A stretch of DNA of 64,000 nucleotides. Source: Paenibacillus nuruki (GTDB lineage Bacteria > Bacillota > Bacilli > Paenibacillales > Paenibacillaceae). The first letter of the stretch is position 1, and every line of letters begins with the position of its first letter. The stretch is from contig NZ_MDER01000035.1 in NCBI RefSeq assembly GCF_001721045.1, positions 62,001 through 126,000 on the forward strand. The letters run 5' to 3'. Positions 8,804 through 17,937 of this stretch are shown here, in pieces. Both the position numbers and the translations under genes were made by a program. The notes beneath the pieces are model-generated. The model did not search any database. It was not told the origin of the DNA and worked only from the letters and a program-made list of their open reading frames with translations.

Positions 8804-10075
8804 TTAACCTTTAATTAAACGTACAATATCATTATAGGTTACAGCGATCATCAGCAAGAATAACATACCGAATCCGATTAAATGAACCAGACCTTCTTTG
8901 CTTGGTTCAAGTGGCTTACGACGTATCCATTCCACCAACAAGAAAATCAAACGACTTCCATCTAATGCTGGAATAGGCAATAGATTGAATATTCCCAAGT
9001 TGGTACTAATTAGTGCTGTCCAAAGAATCATACTATCAAGTCCCTGTCTTGCCACTTCAGTCGTAACTTGAATCGTACCTACAGGTCCTGCTAGATCATC
9101 TAAATGGAACTGTCCAAAAATTAACATTTTTAAACTTGTTAAAATCGTTGTACTCATATCGATAAAGCGTTCGCCTGCATAGCTAAATGTTTCACCAAAA
9201 GAAGCTGAACGAGTTTGAGGTTCTACAGCGACCCCTACTTTACCTACATTTTTTTCGTTTGCTTTAGGAGTAATAGTAACCGTCTGTTCTTGACCACCAC
9301 GTTCAATCGTCCACTCCATAGGTTTACCAGCCGAAGATTCAATCAAACTAATCATTTTGACAGAATCTCCTGCAATTTCGGTTCCGTTGACTTTCTCCAC
9401 TAGATCGCCTTTTAGCAACCCACTAGATTGAGCTGGAGAATCCGAAGTGACCTGACCCAAAATAACCCCTGTTGGATTTTCAACAGGTACACCTGTCATA
9501 CGCACCAAGATCAGACAAAGAATAAAAGCAAGAATAAAATTCATTGCAGGGCCTGCAAAAATAGACAATGCCCGTTGACCTACAGTTGCACTGTTAAACT
9601 GACGATTACGTGGTGCAATCTGAATATCTTGCCCTTTGATCGACATCATTGCTTTGGGATCTACATTAAATGTTTGAATATCACCATCAACATCCAATAC
9701 AATTTTGAGATCATCAATAATATCAATTGATTGTACTTCGCCACGAATAACATTTTTACGATTATCTAATTGATCTACAAAAATCGTTTTAACGACTTCA
9801 TTGGCTGTACGAATAGCGATCGTCTGTCCGGGCTGAATCTCAACCAGTTCAGGATCTTCACCAGCCATACGGGCATAACCACCAAACGGCAGTAAACGCA
9901 ATGTAAATACAGTCTCATCTTTTTTATATGAAAACAGTTTTGGGCCGAAGCCAATAGCAAATTCGCGTACTAATACTCCTGCACGCTTGGCAAAATAATA
10001 ATGCCCCCACTCATGCACTGTAACAATAATAAAAAACATGAGTACCGTCATAACTACTACTTGAAGTGTCTCCAA
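8804..10075 (-). CDS. rseP: RIP metalloprotease RseP/RasP (site-2 protease)
   Basis: A 423-residue intramembrane zinc protease of family M50 that cleaves anti-sigma factors and signal-peptide remnants. The first helix carries the zinc motif HEWGH at 22-26, and a later membrane helix holds NLLPIPALDG, whose Asp is the third ligand. A PDZ domain (about 205-285, GDLVEKVNGTEI) lies between. At least four membrane segments are seen. The start is TTG at 10075, 10 nt after AGGAGG. It lies between dxr and proS, as in B. subtilis. Confidence 0.95.
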   Translation of the reverse strand: METLQVVVMTVLMFFIIVTVHEWGHYYFAKRAGVLVREFAIGFGPKLFSYKKDETVFTLRLLPFGGYARMAGEDPELVEIQPGQTIAIRTANEVVKTIFVDQLDNRKNVIRGEVQSIDIIDDLKIVLDVDGDIQTFNVDPKAMMSIKGQDIQIAPRNRQFNSATVGQRALSIFAGPAMNFILAFILCLILVRMTGVPVENPTGVILGQVTSDSPAQSSGLLKGDLVEKVNGTEIAGDSVKMISLIESSAGKPMEWTIERGGQEQTVTITPKANEKNVGKVGVAVEPQTRSASFGETFSYAGERFIDMSTTILTSLKMLIFGQFHLDDLAGPVGTIQVTTEVARQGLDSMILWTALISTNLGIFNLLPIPALDGSRLIFLLVEWIRRKPLEPSKEGLVHLIGFGMLFLLMIAVTYNDIVRLIKG

Positions 10076-10269
10076 ATCGCCAAATCCTCCTTTTTCGCTT
10101 GCGACCGAAGGTCTGCACTTTTAGATTATCACTTTTGTACGGTCTGATACAAGCAGAGCATGGCGAACATCAAGAAATAAATTCCATTTCTGTTGATAAT
10201 CCCGGTTATAGGCATAATCGTCATGATACAAAACCACTATCACATTATCTATACAACATACCATTCCTT

Positions 10270-11418
10270 TTACAATACTGAAAATGCACTGGCTCTTGCT
10301 CTAGTCTGTGCGTCGGTAGCATAGATGACTTCTAGCTCTGGATTGGCAATCACTTCATGCTGTTGTAGAGCATCCGCAATAATATCTTCGATCAATAAGA
10401 ATGGAATTTCTCCATTTAAAAATCGAGCTACTGCAATTTCATTCGCTGCATTAAATACTGTCGGTGCTGTTCCGCCCAAACGTCCTGCTTCAAAAGCCAT
10501 GCTTAGACAAGGAAAACGATTGTAATCCATTTCACGGAAATTAAGCTGTCCGATCTGAGCTAAAGACAGACGCGAAGAAGGAGCTTGCTGACGATCAGGA
10601 TACGTTAATGCATATTGAATCGGTACACGCATATCTGGATTACCCAATTGTGCAATAATACTGGTATCTACAAATTCTACAAATGAATGAATAATACTTT
10701 CAGGATGCAACAGTACTGAAATCTGATCATAAGGCATATCAAATAGCCAGTGTGCTTCAATCACTTCAAGTCCTTTATTCGCCATCGTTGCAGAATCAAT
10801 CGTAATTTTTGAACCCATAGACCAGTTAGGATGCTTCAGTGCATCAGCCACAGTCACATGCTTCAATTGCTCTCGTGTACGATCACGAAATGAACCTCCC
10901 GAAGCAGTCAACGTTAATTGATGTACACGTTCACGGGGTTCTCCATTTAGACATTGAAATAATGCTGAATGTTCGCTATCAATCGGCAACAATTGAACGC
11001 CTTTTTGTCTAGCACGAGCTGTAACTAGATGACCTGCTGTTACCAATGTTTCTTTATTCGCTAATCCTATCGTTTTGCCTGCATCAATCGCTGCAAGTGT
11101 AGATGGAAGCCCCATACTACCCATAACTGCTGTAACAACGGTATCTGCATCTGTTCCTGCTGCAATTTCAATCAATCCTTGCTCCCCATAGAATACTTCG
11201 ATATGAGAAGGTAGTTGTTGCTTGATCTGCTCTGCTGATTGTTTAGAACCTACAGAAACTTTAGATGGCTTAAACTCCAATACTTGCTGAATCAACAATT
11301 CTATATTATTACCTGCTGCTAGTCCTTCAACTTCAAAAGCTTCAGGATGCGCACGAACAACATCTAATGTTTGAGTACCGATTGAACCTGTAGAGCCAAG
11401 AATCGCTAATTTTTTCAT
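10270..11418 (-). CDS. dxr: 1-deoxy-D-xylulose-5-phosphate reductoisomerase
   Basis: A 382-residue enzyme converting DXP to MEP with NADPH, the committed step of the non-mevalonate isoprenoid pathway. The NADPH-binding GSTGSIG lies at residues 7-13. The metal-binding segment PIDSEHSALFQ, the ASGGSFRD loop and NWSMGSKITIDSATMANKG are all intact. The ATG at 11418 follows a GGGGTG ribosome site; an upstream reading has none. It sits between cdsA and rseP; its product route supplies the substrate for UppS encoded two genes upstream. Confidence 0.97.
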   Translation of the reverse strand: MKKLAILGSTGSIGTQTLDVVRAHPEAFEVEGLAAGNNIELLIQQVLEFKPSKVSVGSKQSAEQIKQQLPSHIEVFYGEQGLIEIAAGTDADTVVTAVMGSMGLPSTLAAIDAGKTIGLANKETLVTAGHLVTARARQKGVQLLPIDSEHSALFQCLNGEPRERVHQLTLTASGGSFRDRTREQLKHVTVADALKHPNWSMGSKITIDSATMANKGLEVIEAHWLFDMPYDQISVLLHPESIIHSFVEFVDTSIIAQLGNPDMRVPIQYALTYPDRQQAPSSRLSLAQIGQLNFREMDYNRFPCLSMAFEAGRLGGTAPTVFNAANEIAVARFLNGEIPFLLIEDIIADALQQHEVIANPELEVIYATDAQTRARASAFSVL

Positions 11419-11466
11419 TGTGCACCCCGTTAGATTACAATAGGTTATCATTTAAATCCGTATCAT

Positions 11467-12267
11467 TTAGAAAGGTAAAAGCAACGCAATATGAACCAGT
11501 GGAAATACCATTAACCAGCTATCACAGCGATCTAAAATACCACCATGGCCTGGTAACAATTTTCCAGAATCTTTGATTCCATAGATGCGCTTGTATGCCG
11601 ATTGAATCAAATCACCCATTTGTCCTACGACTGCCGCTGCTATACCTATTAATATCGCATTGGTCATTGGAAGAAGTTCTGGTGATATCAGTGAGAAAAT
11701 GATAGCTACAATAATAGCAAATACGACTCCACCAATCGCACCTTCAACCGTTTTATTGGGACTGATCGAAGGCCATAGCTTATTTTTGCCTAGCATTTTG
11801 CCTGTAAAATAAGCTCCAATATCACTAGCCCAAATCGAAGCTAGCAACATAAACGTCCAAAATAATCCATGTCCGTCTGGTGTCTGACGTGTATCTGCAA
11901 TATATGCAAACCCTGTACCTATATAAACGGCTCCGATGAACAATAATGCCATTTGTTTAATATCCACTTTATTTTTGGAAATAACAGTAATGGACAATAA
12001 TAACAGCATCACAATCCACATACTGTGATCAACAGACAACGGCGGTTCAAGATTCATTAATGTCCATGGTAAAAGCATATATAGCACACTAATATAACCA
12101 ATCACTGCCGGTGCTCCGAACGGAGCCGACTTTGTCATGATTACAAATTCATAATATCCAATAAGAGCCATCACCACGAGCAGCCCATGATAAGCATAGC
12201 CACCGAGCAGGCAAAGCCCTAAGTAGAGTATTCCGGCTACAATGCCAGTGATTATCCGCTCTTTCAC
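11467..12267 (-). CDS. cdsA: Phosphatidate cytidylyltransferase CdsA
   Basis: A 266-residue membrane enzyme making CDP-diacylglycerol from CTP and phosphatidic acid. Seven to eight hydrophobic segments are visible, and near the C-terminus (about 223-250) the CDS family signature runs SAYKRIYGIKDSGKLLPGHG and then GILDRCDS with its conserved acidic residues. The start is GTG at 12267, close behind GGAGG. It lies 48 bp behind dxr on the coding side and 55 bp after uppS. Confidence 0.96.
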   Translation of the reverse strand: MKERIITGIVAGILYLGLCLLGGYAYHGLLVVMALIGYYEFVIMTKSAPFGAPAVIGYISVLYMLLPWTLMNLEPPLSVDHSMWIVMLLLLSITVISKNKVDIKQMALLFIGAVYIGTGFAYIADTRQTPDGHGLFWTFMLLASIWASDIGAYFTGKMLGKNKLWPSISPNKTVEGAIGGVVFAIIVAIIFSLISPELLPMTNAILIGIAAAVVGQMGDLIQSAYKRIYGIKDSGKLLPGHGGILDRCDSWLMVFPLVHIALLLPF

Positions 12268-12322
12268 AATCCATCCTCCATCCGAACAAATGGATATTCC
12301 CTGCCTATGCAGAGATCACCAT

Positions 12323-13090
12323 TCATTTCAAACCACCATATCTGCGAGTTCTACGCTGGTATTCTAATACCGCTTCGATCATATGCTGCTTGCCAAACTC
12401 TGGCCAAAAAATAGGAGTGAACCATAATTCTGTATAGGCAAGTTGCCACAACATAAAATTACTCAGGCGAAGTTCTCCGCTTGTTCGTATAAGTAAATCA
12501 GGATCAGGCATCCCTGAAGATTGTAAAACACGTTCAAAACTTTCAGAAGTGATATCTTCGATACGCATTGTACCTTTTTGTACAGCTTGAGCGACTTCTT
12601 TCACACCTTCAGTAATTTCATCACGACTTCCATAATTCAGAGCAAAAGTAAGAACCAGCCCTGTATTATTAGCAGTATCGCGAATCGCTTTTTCTAAAGG
12701 CTCAATCGTATGAGGGGGTAATACATCTTTATGTCCCATCAAACGAATCTGTACATTTTTTGCAATCAATTCATCCAATTCAGATGCTATAAATTCACCA
12801 GGAAGTTTCATCAAAAAATCGACTTCCTCTTTGGGTCTTTTCCAATTTTCAGTAGAGAAGGCATACATGGTTAAATATTGAACTCCCAAGTCATCCGCAG
12901 CAATTGTGGCACGCTTTACAGCCTTCATACCATTCTGATGACCCATTACACGCGGTAATCCCAAACTTTTCGCCCATCGTCCATTGCCATCCATAATGAT
13001 AGCGATATGCTTTGGAATATTATCTTGCGAAAGCTCGGAGGAAACCTGTATCTCTTCCTTTTTCCACCACGAGCGAACACGCTTGAGCAT
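12323..13090 (-). CDS. uppS: Isoprenyl (undecaprenyl) pyrophosphate synthase
   Basis: A 255-residue cis-prenyltransferase producing the C55 carrier lipid for cell-wall synthesis. The catalytic Asp is in IIMDGNGRWAKSLG; YAFSTENWKRP, ALNYGSRDEI and DLLIRTSGELRLSNF complete the family pattern. I use the ATG at 13090 (MLKRVRSWWKK), 7 nt after GGAGG; a reading 14 codons longer has no ribosome site. A terminator-like hairpin separates it from frr. Confidence 0.96.
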   Translation of the reverse strand: MLKRVRSWWKKEEIQVSSELSQDNIPKHIAIIMDGNGRWAKSLGLPRVMGHQNGMKAVKRATIAADDLGVQYLTMYAFSTENWKRPKEEVDFLMKLPGEFIASELDELIAKNVQIRLMGHKDVLPPHTIEPLEKAIRDTANNTGLVLTFALNYGSRDEITEGVKEVAQAVQKGTMRIEDITSESFERVLQSSGMPDPDLLIRTSGELRLSNFMLWQLAYTELWFTPIFWPEFGKQHMIEAVLEYQRRTRRYGGLK

Positions 13091-13112
13091 CACTTTTCCT
13101 CCATGCGAGTAG

Positions 13113-13158
13113 TGAAAAGAGACAAACCCCACCTATTCGGAGGGGTCGTAAGTCTCTT
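13113..13158 (-). terminator. Terminator/attenuator between frr and uppS
   Basis: Outer arms AAGAGAC/GTCTCTT and inner CCCCtCC/GGtGGGG enclose a short loop, followed by TTTTC on the minus strand. It begins at the frr stop, so it probably ends or attenuates rpsB-tsf-pyrH-frr transcription. Confidence 0.6.
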
Positions 13159-13710
13159 ACACTTCCATAATCTCTTTTTCTTTTGAAGCTAGTACATTAT
13201 CAACTTCTGCAATAAATTTGTCTGTAAGTTTCTGCACATCTTCTTGATGACGACGTGATTCATCCTCAGAAATGTCTGTTTTTTCAAGCTTTTTAATATC
13301 TTCATTAGCATCGCGACGAATATTACGAATCGCTACTTTGGATTCTTCGCCAAACTTTTTAGTTAATTTAACCAATTCAGAACGACGCTCTTCTGTTAGA
13401 GCTGGAATACTTAGACGAACAATGTTACCATCGTTAGCCGGTGTAAGACCCAAGTCTGATTTCATAATTGCGCGTTCAATCTCAGCTAAAGAAGATTTAT
13501 CCCAAGGCTGAATAATCAATGTACGTGAATCCGGTGTACTGATATTTGCCAACTGATTAAGAGGTGTCAAAGCACCGTAATATTCAACTTGTACACGATC
13601 TAAAATAGAAGATGAAGCACGTCCAGCACGAAGCGTGGACAGATCGCGGCTTAAAGCTTGAATAGCTTTCTCCATGCGCTCTTCTGCACTTGTTTTGATT
13701 GATTGTGGCA

Positions 13711-13711
<1 letters not shown>
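13157..13711 (-). CDS. frr: Ribosome recycling factor
   Basis: A 184-residue RRF that splits post-termination ribosomes together with EF-G. The full-length two-domain pattern is present, with [24 protein letters not shown] near the start (three-helix bundle and hinge), the beta domain [16 protein letters not shown], and the C-terminal helix rich in charged residues. The ATG overlaps the pyrH stop by one base (TAATG), so the two are translationally coupled, as in many Firmicutes. Confidence 0.97.
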
Positions 13712-14590
<879 letters not shown>

Positions 14591-14642
14591 TATTCTTAAA
14601 TCGTGTTCCGGTTATTGTAAATCTTTAGTTCGCTAGTAGCGA

Positions 14643-15293
14643 TTATTGATTTACTTGTGCCATAACTTCTTCAACAAAGTTGTCTTGTTTTTTCTCAAGA
14701 CCTTCACCTAGTTCATAACGAACGAAGCGACGGATAGAAATATTTTCACCAATTGTGCTGATTTTTTCGTTCAACAATTGATCGATTGTTTTATCAGGGT
14801 TTTTAACGAAAGTTTGCTCCATCAAGCAATACTCTTCATAGTATTTACCGATGCGGCCTTCAACCATTTTTTCAACGATTTTTTCTGGTTTGCCTTCGTT
14901 CAACGCTTGAGCTTTCAAAATTTCTTTTTCTTTCTCAAGTGCTTCTGTTGGAACTTCTTCACGACGAACATACAATGGGCTAGCTGCTGCGATTTGCATA
15001 GCGATATCGCGTGCAAACTCTTTAAATTGGTCTGTTTTACCAACAAAGTCAGTTTCACAGTTGATTTCTACCAATACGCCGATACGACCGCCAGCGTGGA
15101 TGTAAGATTCAACTACGCCTTCTGTTGCAGCGCGTCCAGCTTTACCAGCTGCTGCAGAAAGACCTTTTTCACGAAGTACGTCTACTGCTTTAGAGATATC
15201 ACCGTTTGTTTCTTCAAGCGCTTTTTTACAATCTAACATTCCTGCGCCTGTTTTTTCACGAAGCTCTTTTACTGCGCTAGCATTAACTGCCAT
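14643..15293 (-). CDS. tsf: Elongation factor Ts
   Basis: A 216-residue nucleotide exchange factor for EF-Tu. The N-terminal UBA-like domain ([19 protein letters not shown]) and the core with CETDFVG are present. It is the short form common in this group (E. coli has 283) with a reduced coiled-coil region. The ATG at 15293 follows GGAGG by 8 nt; a reading five codons longer runs into that site. It follows rpsB with a hairpin in the gap. Confidence 0.97.
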   Translation of the reverse strand: MAVNASAVKELREKTGAGMLDCKKALEETNGDISKAVDVLREKGLSAAAGKAGRAATEGVVESYIHAGGRIGVLVEINCETDFVGKTDQFKEFARDIAMQIAAASPLYVRREEVPTEALEKEKEILKAQALNEGKPEKIVEKMVEGRIGKYYEEYCLMEQTFVKNPDKTIDQLLNEKISTIGENISIRRFVRYELGEGLEKKQDNFVEEVMAQVNQ

Positions 15294-15342
15294 TTTTGTA
15301 ACCTCCATATAATTAGAAATTTAGTTTTTTATACATCATCTT

Positions 15343-15391
15343 AAAAAAAGGGCAGTGAGAGGTTATCCACCTGCCAACCACCCTTTTTATT
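15343..15391 (-). terminator. Hairpin/terminator between rpsB and tsf
   Basis: On the minus strand AAAAAGGG pairs with CCCTTTTTTT around an imperfect inner stem, ending in a U-run. It is about 35 bp after the rpsB stop and probably attenuates tsf relative to rpsB. Confidence 0.55.
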
Positions 15392-15426
15392 TTGTCATTC
15401 ATTTAAAGACATATAAATAGAAACAA

Positions 15427-16122
15427 TTATGCAGTTTGCTCGCCTTGGTTAGCTTCAACCACAGCATCAGCCATTTTTCCAGTCAACAATTTAACAGCGC
15501 GAATCGCGTCATCATTACCAGGAATAACATAATCGATCTCGTCTGGATCACAGTTAGTATCAACGATACCTACGATTGGAATACCCAATTTGCGTGCTTC
15601 TGCAACAGCGATACGCTCTTTACGAGGATCGATGATGAACAATGCGCTAGGTAAACCTTTCATGTTTTTGATACCGCCCAAGAATTTCTCAAGACGATCT
15701 TTTTCTTTGCGAAGCAAGATTACTTCTTTTTTAGGAAGAACTTCAAAAGTACCGTCTTCTTCCCATTTTTCCAACTCTTTCAAACGATTGATACGTTTTT
15801 TGATCGTTTCAAAGTTAGTTAGAGTTCCACCCAACCAACGTTGGTTGATGTAGAATTGACCAGAACGCTCAGCTTCTTCTTTAACAGAATCTTGAGCTTG
15901 TTTTTTCGTACCAACGAACAATACTGTACCGCCGTCAGCAGCGATGGATTTTACAAAGTTGTAAGCTTCATCAACTTTTTTCACTGTTTTTTGCAAATCA
16001 ATGATGTAAATTCCGTTTCTTTCTGTAAAAATGTAACGATCCATTTTCGGGTTCCAACGACGTGTTTGGTGACCGAAGTGTACGCCAGCTTCTAAAAGCT
16101 GTTTCATGGAAATAACTGCCAT
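15427..16122 (-). CDS. rpsB: Ribosomal protein S2
   Basis: A 231-residue 30S protein. [20 protein letters not shown] and the [19 protein letters not shown] and [20 protein letters not shown] segments are diagnostic. The ATG at 16122 (MAVISMKQ) is 9 nt after AGGAGG; an in-frame ATG two codons earlier is only 3 nt from it. It heads rpsB-tsf-pyrH-frr and has its own promoter and a hairpin-bearing leader. Confidence 0.98.
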   Translation of the reverse strand: MAVISMKQLLEAGVHFGHQTRRWNPKMDRYIFTERNGIYIIDLQKTVKKVDEAYNFVKSIAADGGTVLFVGTKKQAQDSVKEEAERSGQFYINQRWLGGTLTNFETIKKRINRLKELEKWEEDGTFEVLPKKEVILLRKEKDRLEKFLGGIKNMKGLPSALFIIDPRKERIAVAEARKLGIPIVGIVDTNCDPDEIDYVIPGNDDAIRAVKLLTGKMADAVVEANQGEQTA

Positions 16123-16179
16123 ATCCATGTACCTCCTATTATTTTGGTTTTTTGTGTGCCTCCGCAAACGTCAACTTTC

Positions 16180-16212
16180 GGTAAAACTTTTCGTCTGAAA
16201 AGCACCTTTACC
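16180..16212 (-). promoter_or_regulatory. Hairpin in the rpsB 5' leader
   Basis: GGTAAA (16207-16212) pairs with TTTACC (16180-16185), and CTTTTC (16197-16202) with GAAAAG (16187-16192), around an AGAC loop. The hairpin lies between promoter and ribosome site, where autoregulatory S2-binding leaders occur in other bacteria. Function is inferred only from position. Confidence 0.4.
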
Positions 16213-16248
16213 TGAAATCAGAATGCGTGTGTTTTAACACCATTAGTT

Positions 16249-16278
16249 AATATATCATATCAAATACATATTGTGCAA
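16249..16278 (-). promoter_or_regulatory. Sigma-A promoter for rpsB
   Basis: -35 TTGCAC (16273-16278), an 18-bp spacer ending in TGA, and -10 TATATT (16249-16254), with an extended -10, about 125 bp upstream of rpsB. Ribosomal genes can therefore be expressed independently of the flagellar operon. Confidence 0.75.
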
Positions 16279-16321
16279 CACCCAAATTGATTGATATGTA
16301 GTAGTCATCATATTCAGACGT

Positions 16322-16364
16322 GAAGCCGCCTTATAATGCAGCAATCACATTATTGAGACGGCTC
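16322..16364 (-). terminator. Long hairpin at the end of the flagellar operon
   Basis: On the minus strand GAGCCGTCTC-AATAATG pairs almost continuously with CATTATAAGGCGGCTT. It overlaps the last codons and stop of the YceG-like gene. There is no U-run, so it may be a 3'-end stabiliser or a weak terminator. Confidence 0.4.
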
Positions 16365-16976
16365 ATGCGTGATCTTATCAATAATTGAATCCAAATCTTC
16401 ACCTGCACTCAAATTGAATGTGCCGATTTGTAATTTCGTATTGGCTTTAAGTTCAGAGACCCGATTCACAAATTCTTTTTGGCTATCAATAACACCTTTT
16501 GTTTTTAAATTATAAGCGATATCATTTAGCATTTCTCCACTTGTAATTTTAAACGTAGTCGGTGTATTCGGTTGCGTTGGAGAACTTGGAGTGCTTGTTT
16601 TTGGCGTTGTAGACTGCGTTGTACTTTTGGTTTCTGTCGACTCTGGTGTGGCTGGATTTTCTGGAGTTGTTGGTTGCTCGCTAGTCGGCTCTTTGGTTGT
16701 TGTCTTGCTCGCTTCTGCCTTTTGAGCTTTAGCGGCTTCTTCTTTTTGCTTCTCTTCTTGCTGCAACTGTTTCCATTCATCACTGCTATACACTTTTTCT
16801 GTCGAATCATACACCTGCATATTTTGAGTCTGTGCTGCTTCTCTGATCTGTTCAGCGGTTAACTGGGTACCATCTAACATGGTCTGACCATTACCAATAT
16901 TAAAAAGCTGAAGCAAAACAGCACCGATAATAATTCCTATACCTATGCCCATTATTAAAGAACGATTTTTAATCAC
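16350..16976 (-). CDS. YceG/MltG-like membrane protein without catalytic domain
   Basis: A 208-residue protein with one N-terminal membrane helix (residues 8-27), a charged coiled segment, a Thr/Pro/Ser/Glu-rich linker (about 95-145) and a C-terminal domain. The latter, FKITSGEMLNDIAYNLKTKG followed by VIDSQKEF and LQIGTFNLSAGEDLDSII, resembles the LysM-like N-terminal subdomain of the lytic transglycosylase MltG (YceG). The glutamate-bearing catalytic domain is absent, so transglycosylase activity is unlikely. It overlaps the upstream gene by 4 bp and is last in the flagellar operon. A role in placing the motor in the wall is only a guess. Confidence 0.7.
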   Translation of the reverse strand: MIKNRSLIMGIGIGIIIGAVLLQLFNIGNGQTMLDGTQLTAEQIREAAQTQNMQVYDSTEKVYSSDEWKQLQQEEKQKEEAAKAQKAEASKTTTKEPTSEQPTTPENPATPESTETKSTTQSTTPKTSTPSSPTQPNTPTTFKITSGEMLNDIAYNLKTKGVIDSQKEFVNRVSELKANTKLQIGTFNLSAGEDLDSIIDKITHEPSQ

Positions 16977-17572
16977 TTATGATCCTCCTGTTTAGCCAAC
17001 TGCAAAATCAATTGCACTTCGCCTCGCTGTAAACCTACAGTTTTGGCAATAGTATCAATAGATTTCCCATTTTCATAAAGGGCAAACAGTTCTTGATAAC
17101 GATCCTGAATACGTTCTGTCGTGTCTGGTTGCTCTTCTACAACCGGTTCACTGTACTGTTGCGCCATTCGTGCAGCTGATTCCCGCAACGCGTCTCCCTG
17201 TGTTCCTGTACCCTGTGTTTGCGTATATGCAGGATTCTGCATGGTAGCTACAGGTGGAACAGCAGATGGCATGATAACAGGATCAGGCTTTTGCTCCAGC
17301 TGGATCAAGCGTTGTCTCATCTCTGTTAATTGTTCTTGAAGAGCTAACTGCTTGGCAGTAGACTCTTGCTTGATTTTAGAGACTAGATCAATAATTTCTT
17401 CATTTTCCTTCTCGATCTCAGCCATGTAATGTTCTAATGTATCCTCGACTTTATCTACTGTAGCCATAGACTGAGCGGTTGCTGCTACATTACGAGCTTT
17501 GGGTAACAAAAATCCATATACAATCGCGACTGCTCCGATCAGAACAATATATATCCATCCTGGCAAATTCAT
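16973..17572 (-). CDS. SwrB-like single-pass membrane protein (DUF6115-type)
   Basis: A 199-residue protein with an N-terminal membrane helix (residues 5-24), a coiled coil (about 45-92), a Pro/Gln-rich linker and a C-terminal helix-turn-helix-like segment (RYQELFALYENGKSIDTIAK then TVGLQRGEVQLILQLAKQ). Layout and position behind sigD match B. subtilis SwrB (YlxL), which promotes export-gate assembly and swarming. Sequence identity cannot be measured here, so I leave the symbol empty. It overlaps the YceG-like gene by 4 bp. Confidence 0.7.
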   Translation of the reverse strand: MNLPGWIYIVLIGAVAIVYGFLLPKARNVAATAQSMATVDKVEDTLEHYMAEIEKENEEIIDLVSKIKQESTAKQLALQEQLTEMRQRLIQLEQKPDPVIMPSAVPPVATMQNPAYTQTQGTGTQGDALRESAARMAQQYSEPVVEEQPDTTERIQDRYQELFALYENGKSIDTIAKTVGLQRGEVQLILQLAKQEDHK

Positions 17573-17600
17573 TCAACTCACCTTTTGTGTGGTTTAAATT

Positions 17601-17912
17601 TTAGAAAGACAAATCGATATTTTTACCTTTGTAAGGATGTTCCGCTGGCTTCACTTCTGGATGAGGGTGTTCGTCAGAATGATGCTCACTAGCCGTATGG
17701 TGATGTTCTCCGGGTTCTCCATCATGGATAAAGTTAGAGGACGACTCGTTCACTTCTCCGCTACGGTTACGCATACGTTCTGTATGCTCATTGATTTGCT
17801 CAGCCAGTAAAGTCTGATCAATCGCCGGACGTAACAAGTGTGCTTGTTGAATTTTACCCACTTCACTGGTTCTAGGAATAGCAATTTGCAATTCAATATT
17901 TCGTAAGCTCAT
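17601..17912 (-). CDS. Small protein with His-rich tail, flagellar operon, unknown function
   Basis: A 103-residue soluble protein I cannot assign to a named family. The first half (MSLRNIELQIAIPRTSEVGK and a helix) is well formed. The second half holds about nine histidines in thirty residues (EHHHTASEHHSDEHPHP), which could bind divalent metal. The ATG at 17912 is 10 nt after AAGGTGG; a GTG three codons earlier abuts that site. It lies 16 bp behind fapA and 28 bp ahead of the SwrB-like gene. Confidence 0.7.
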   Translation of the reverse strand: MSLRNIELQIAIPRTSEVGKIQQAHLLRPAIDQTLLAEQINEHTERMRNRSGEVNESSSNFIHDGEPGEHHHTASEHHSDEHPHPEVKPAEHPYKGKNIDLSF

Positions 17913-17937
17913 CTCAAACACCCCACCTTATGGTTAA

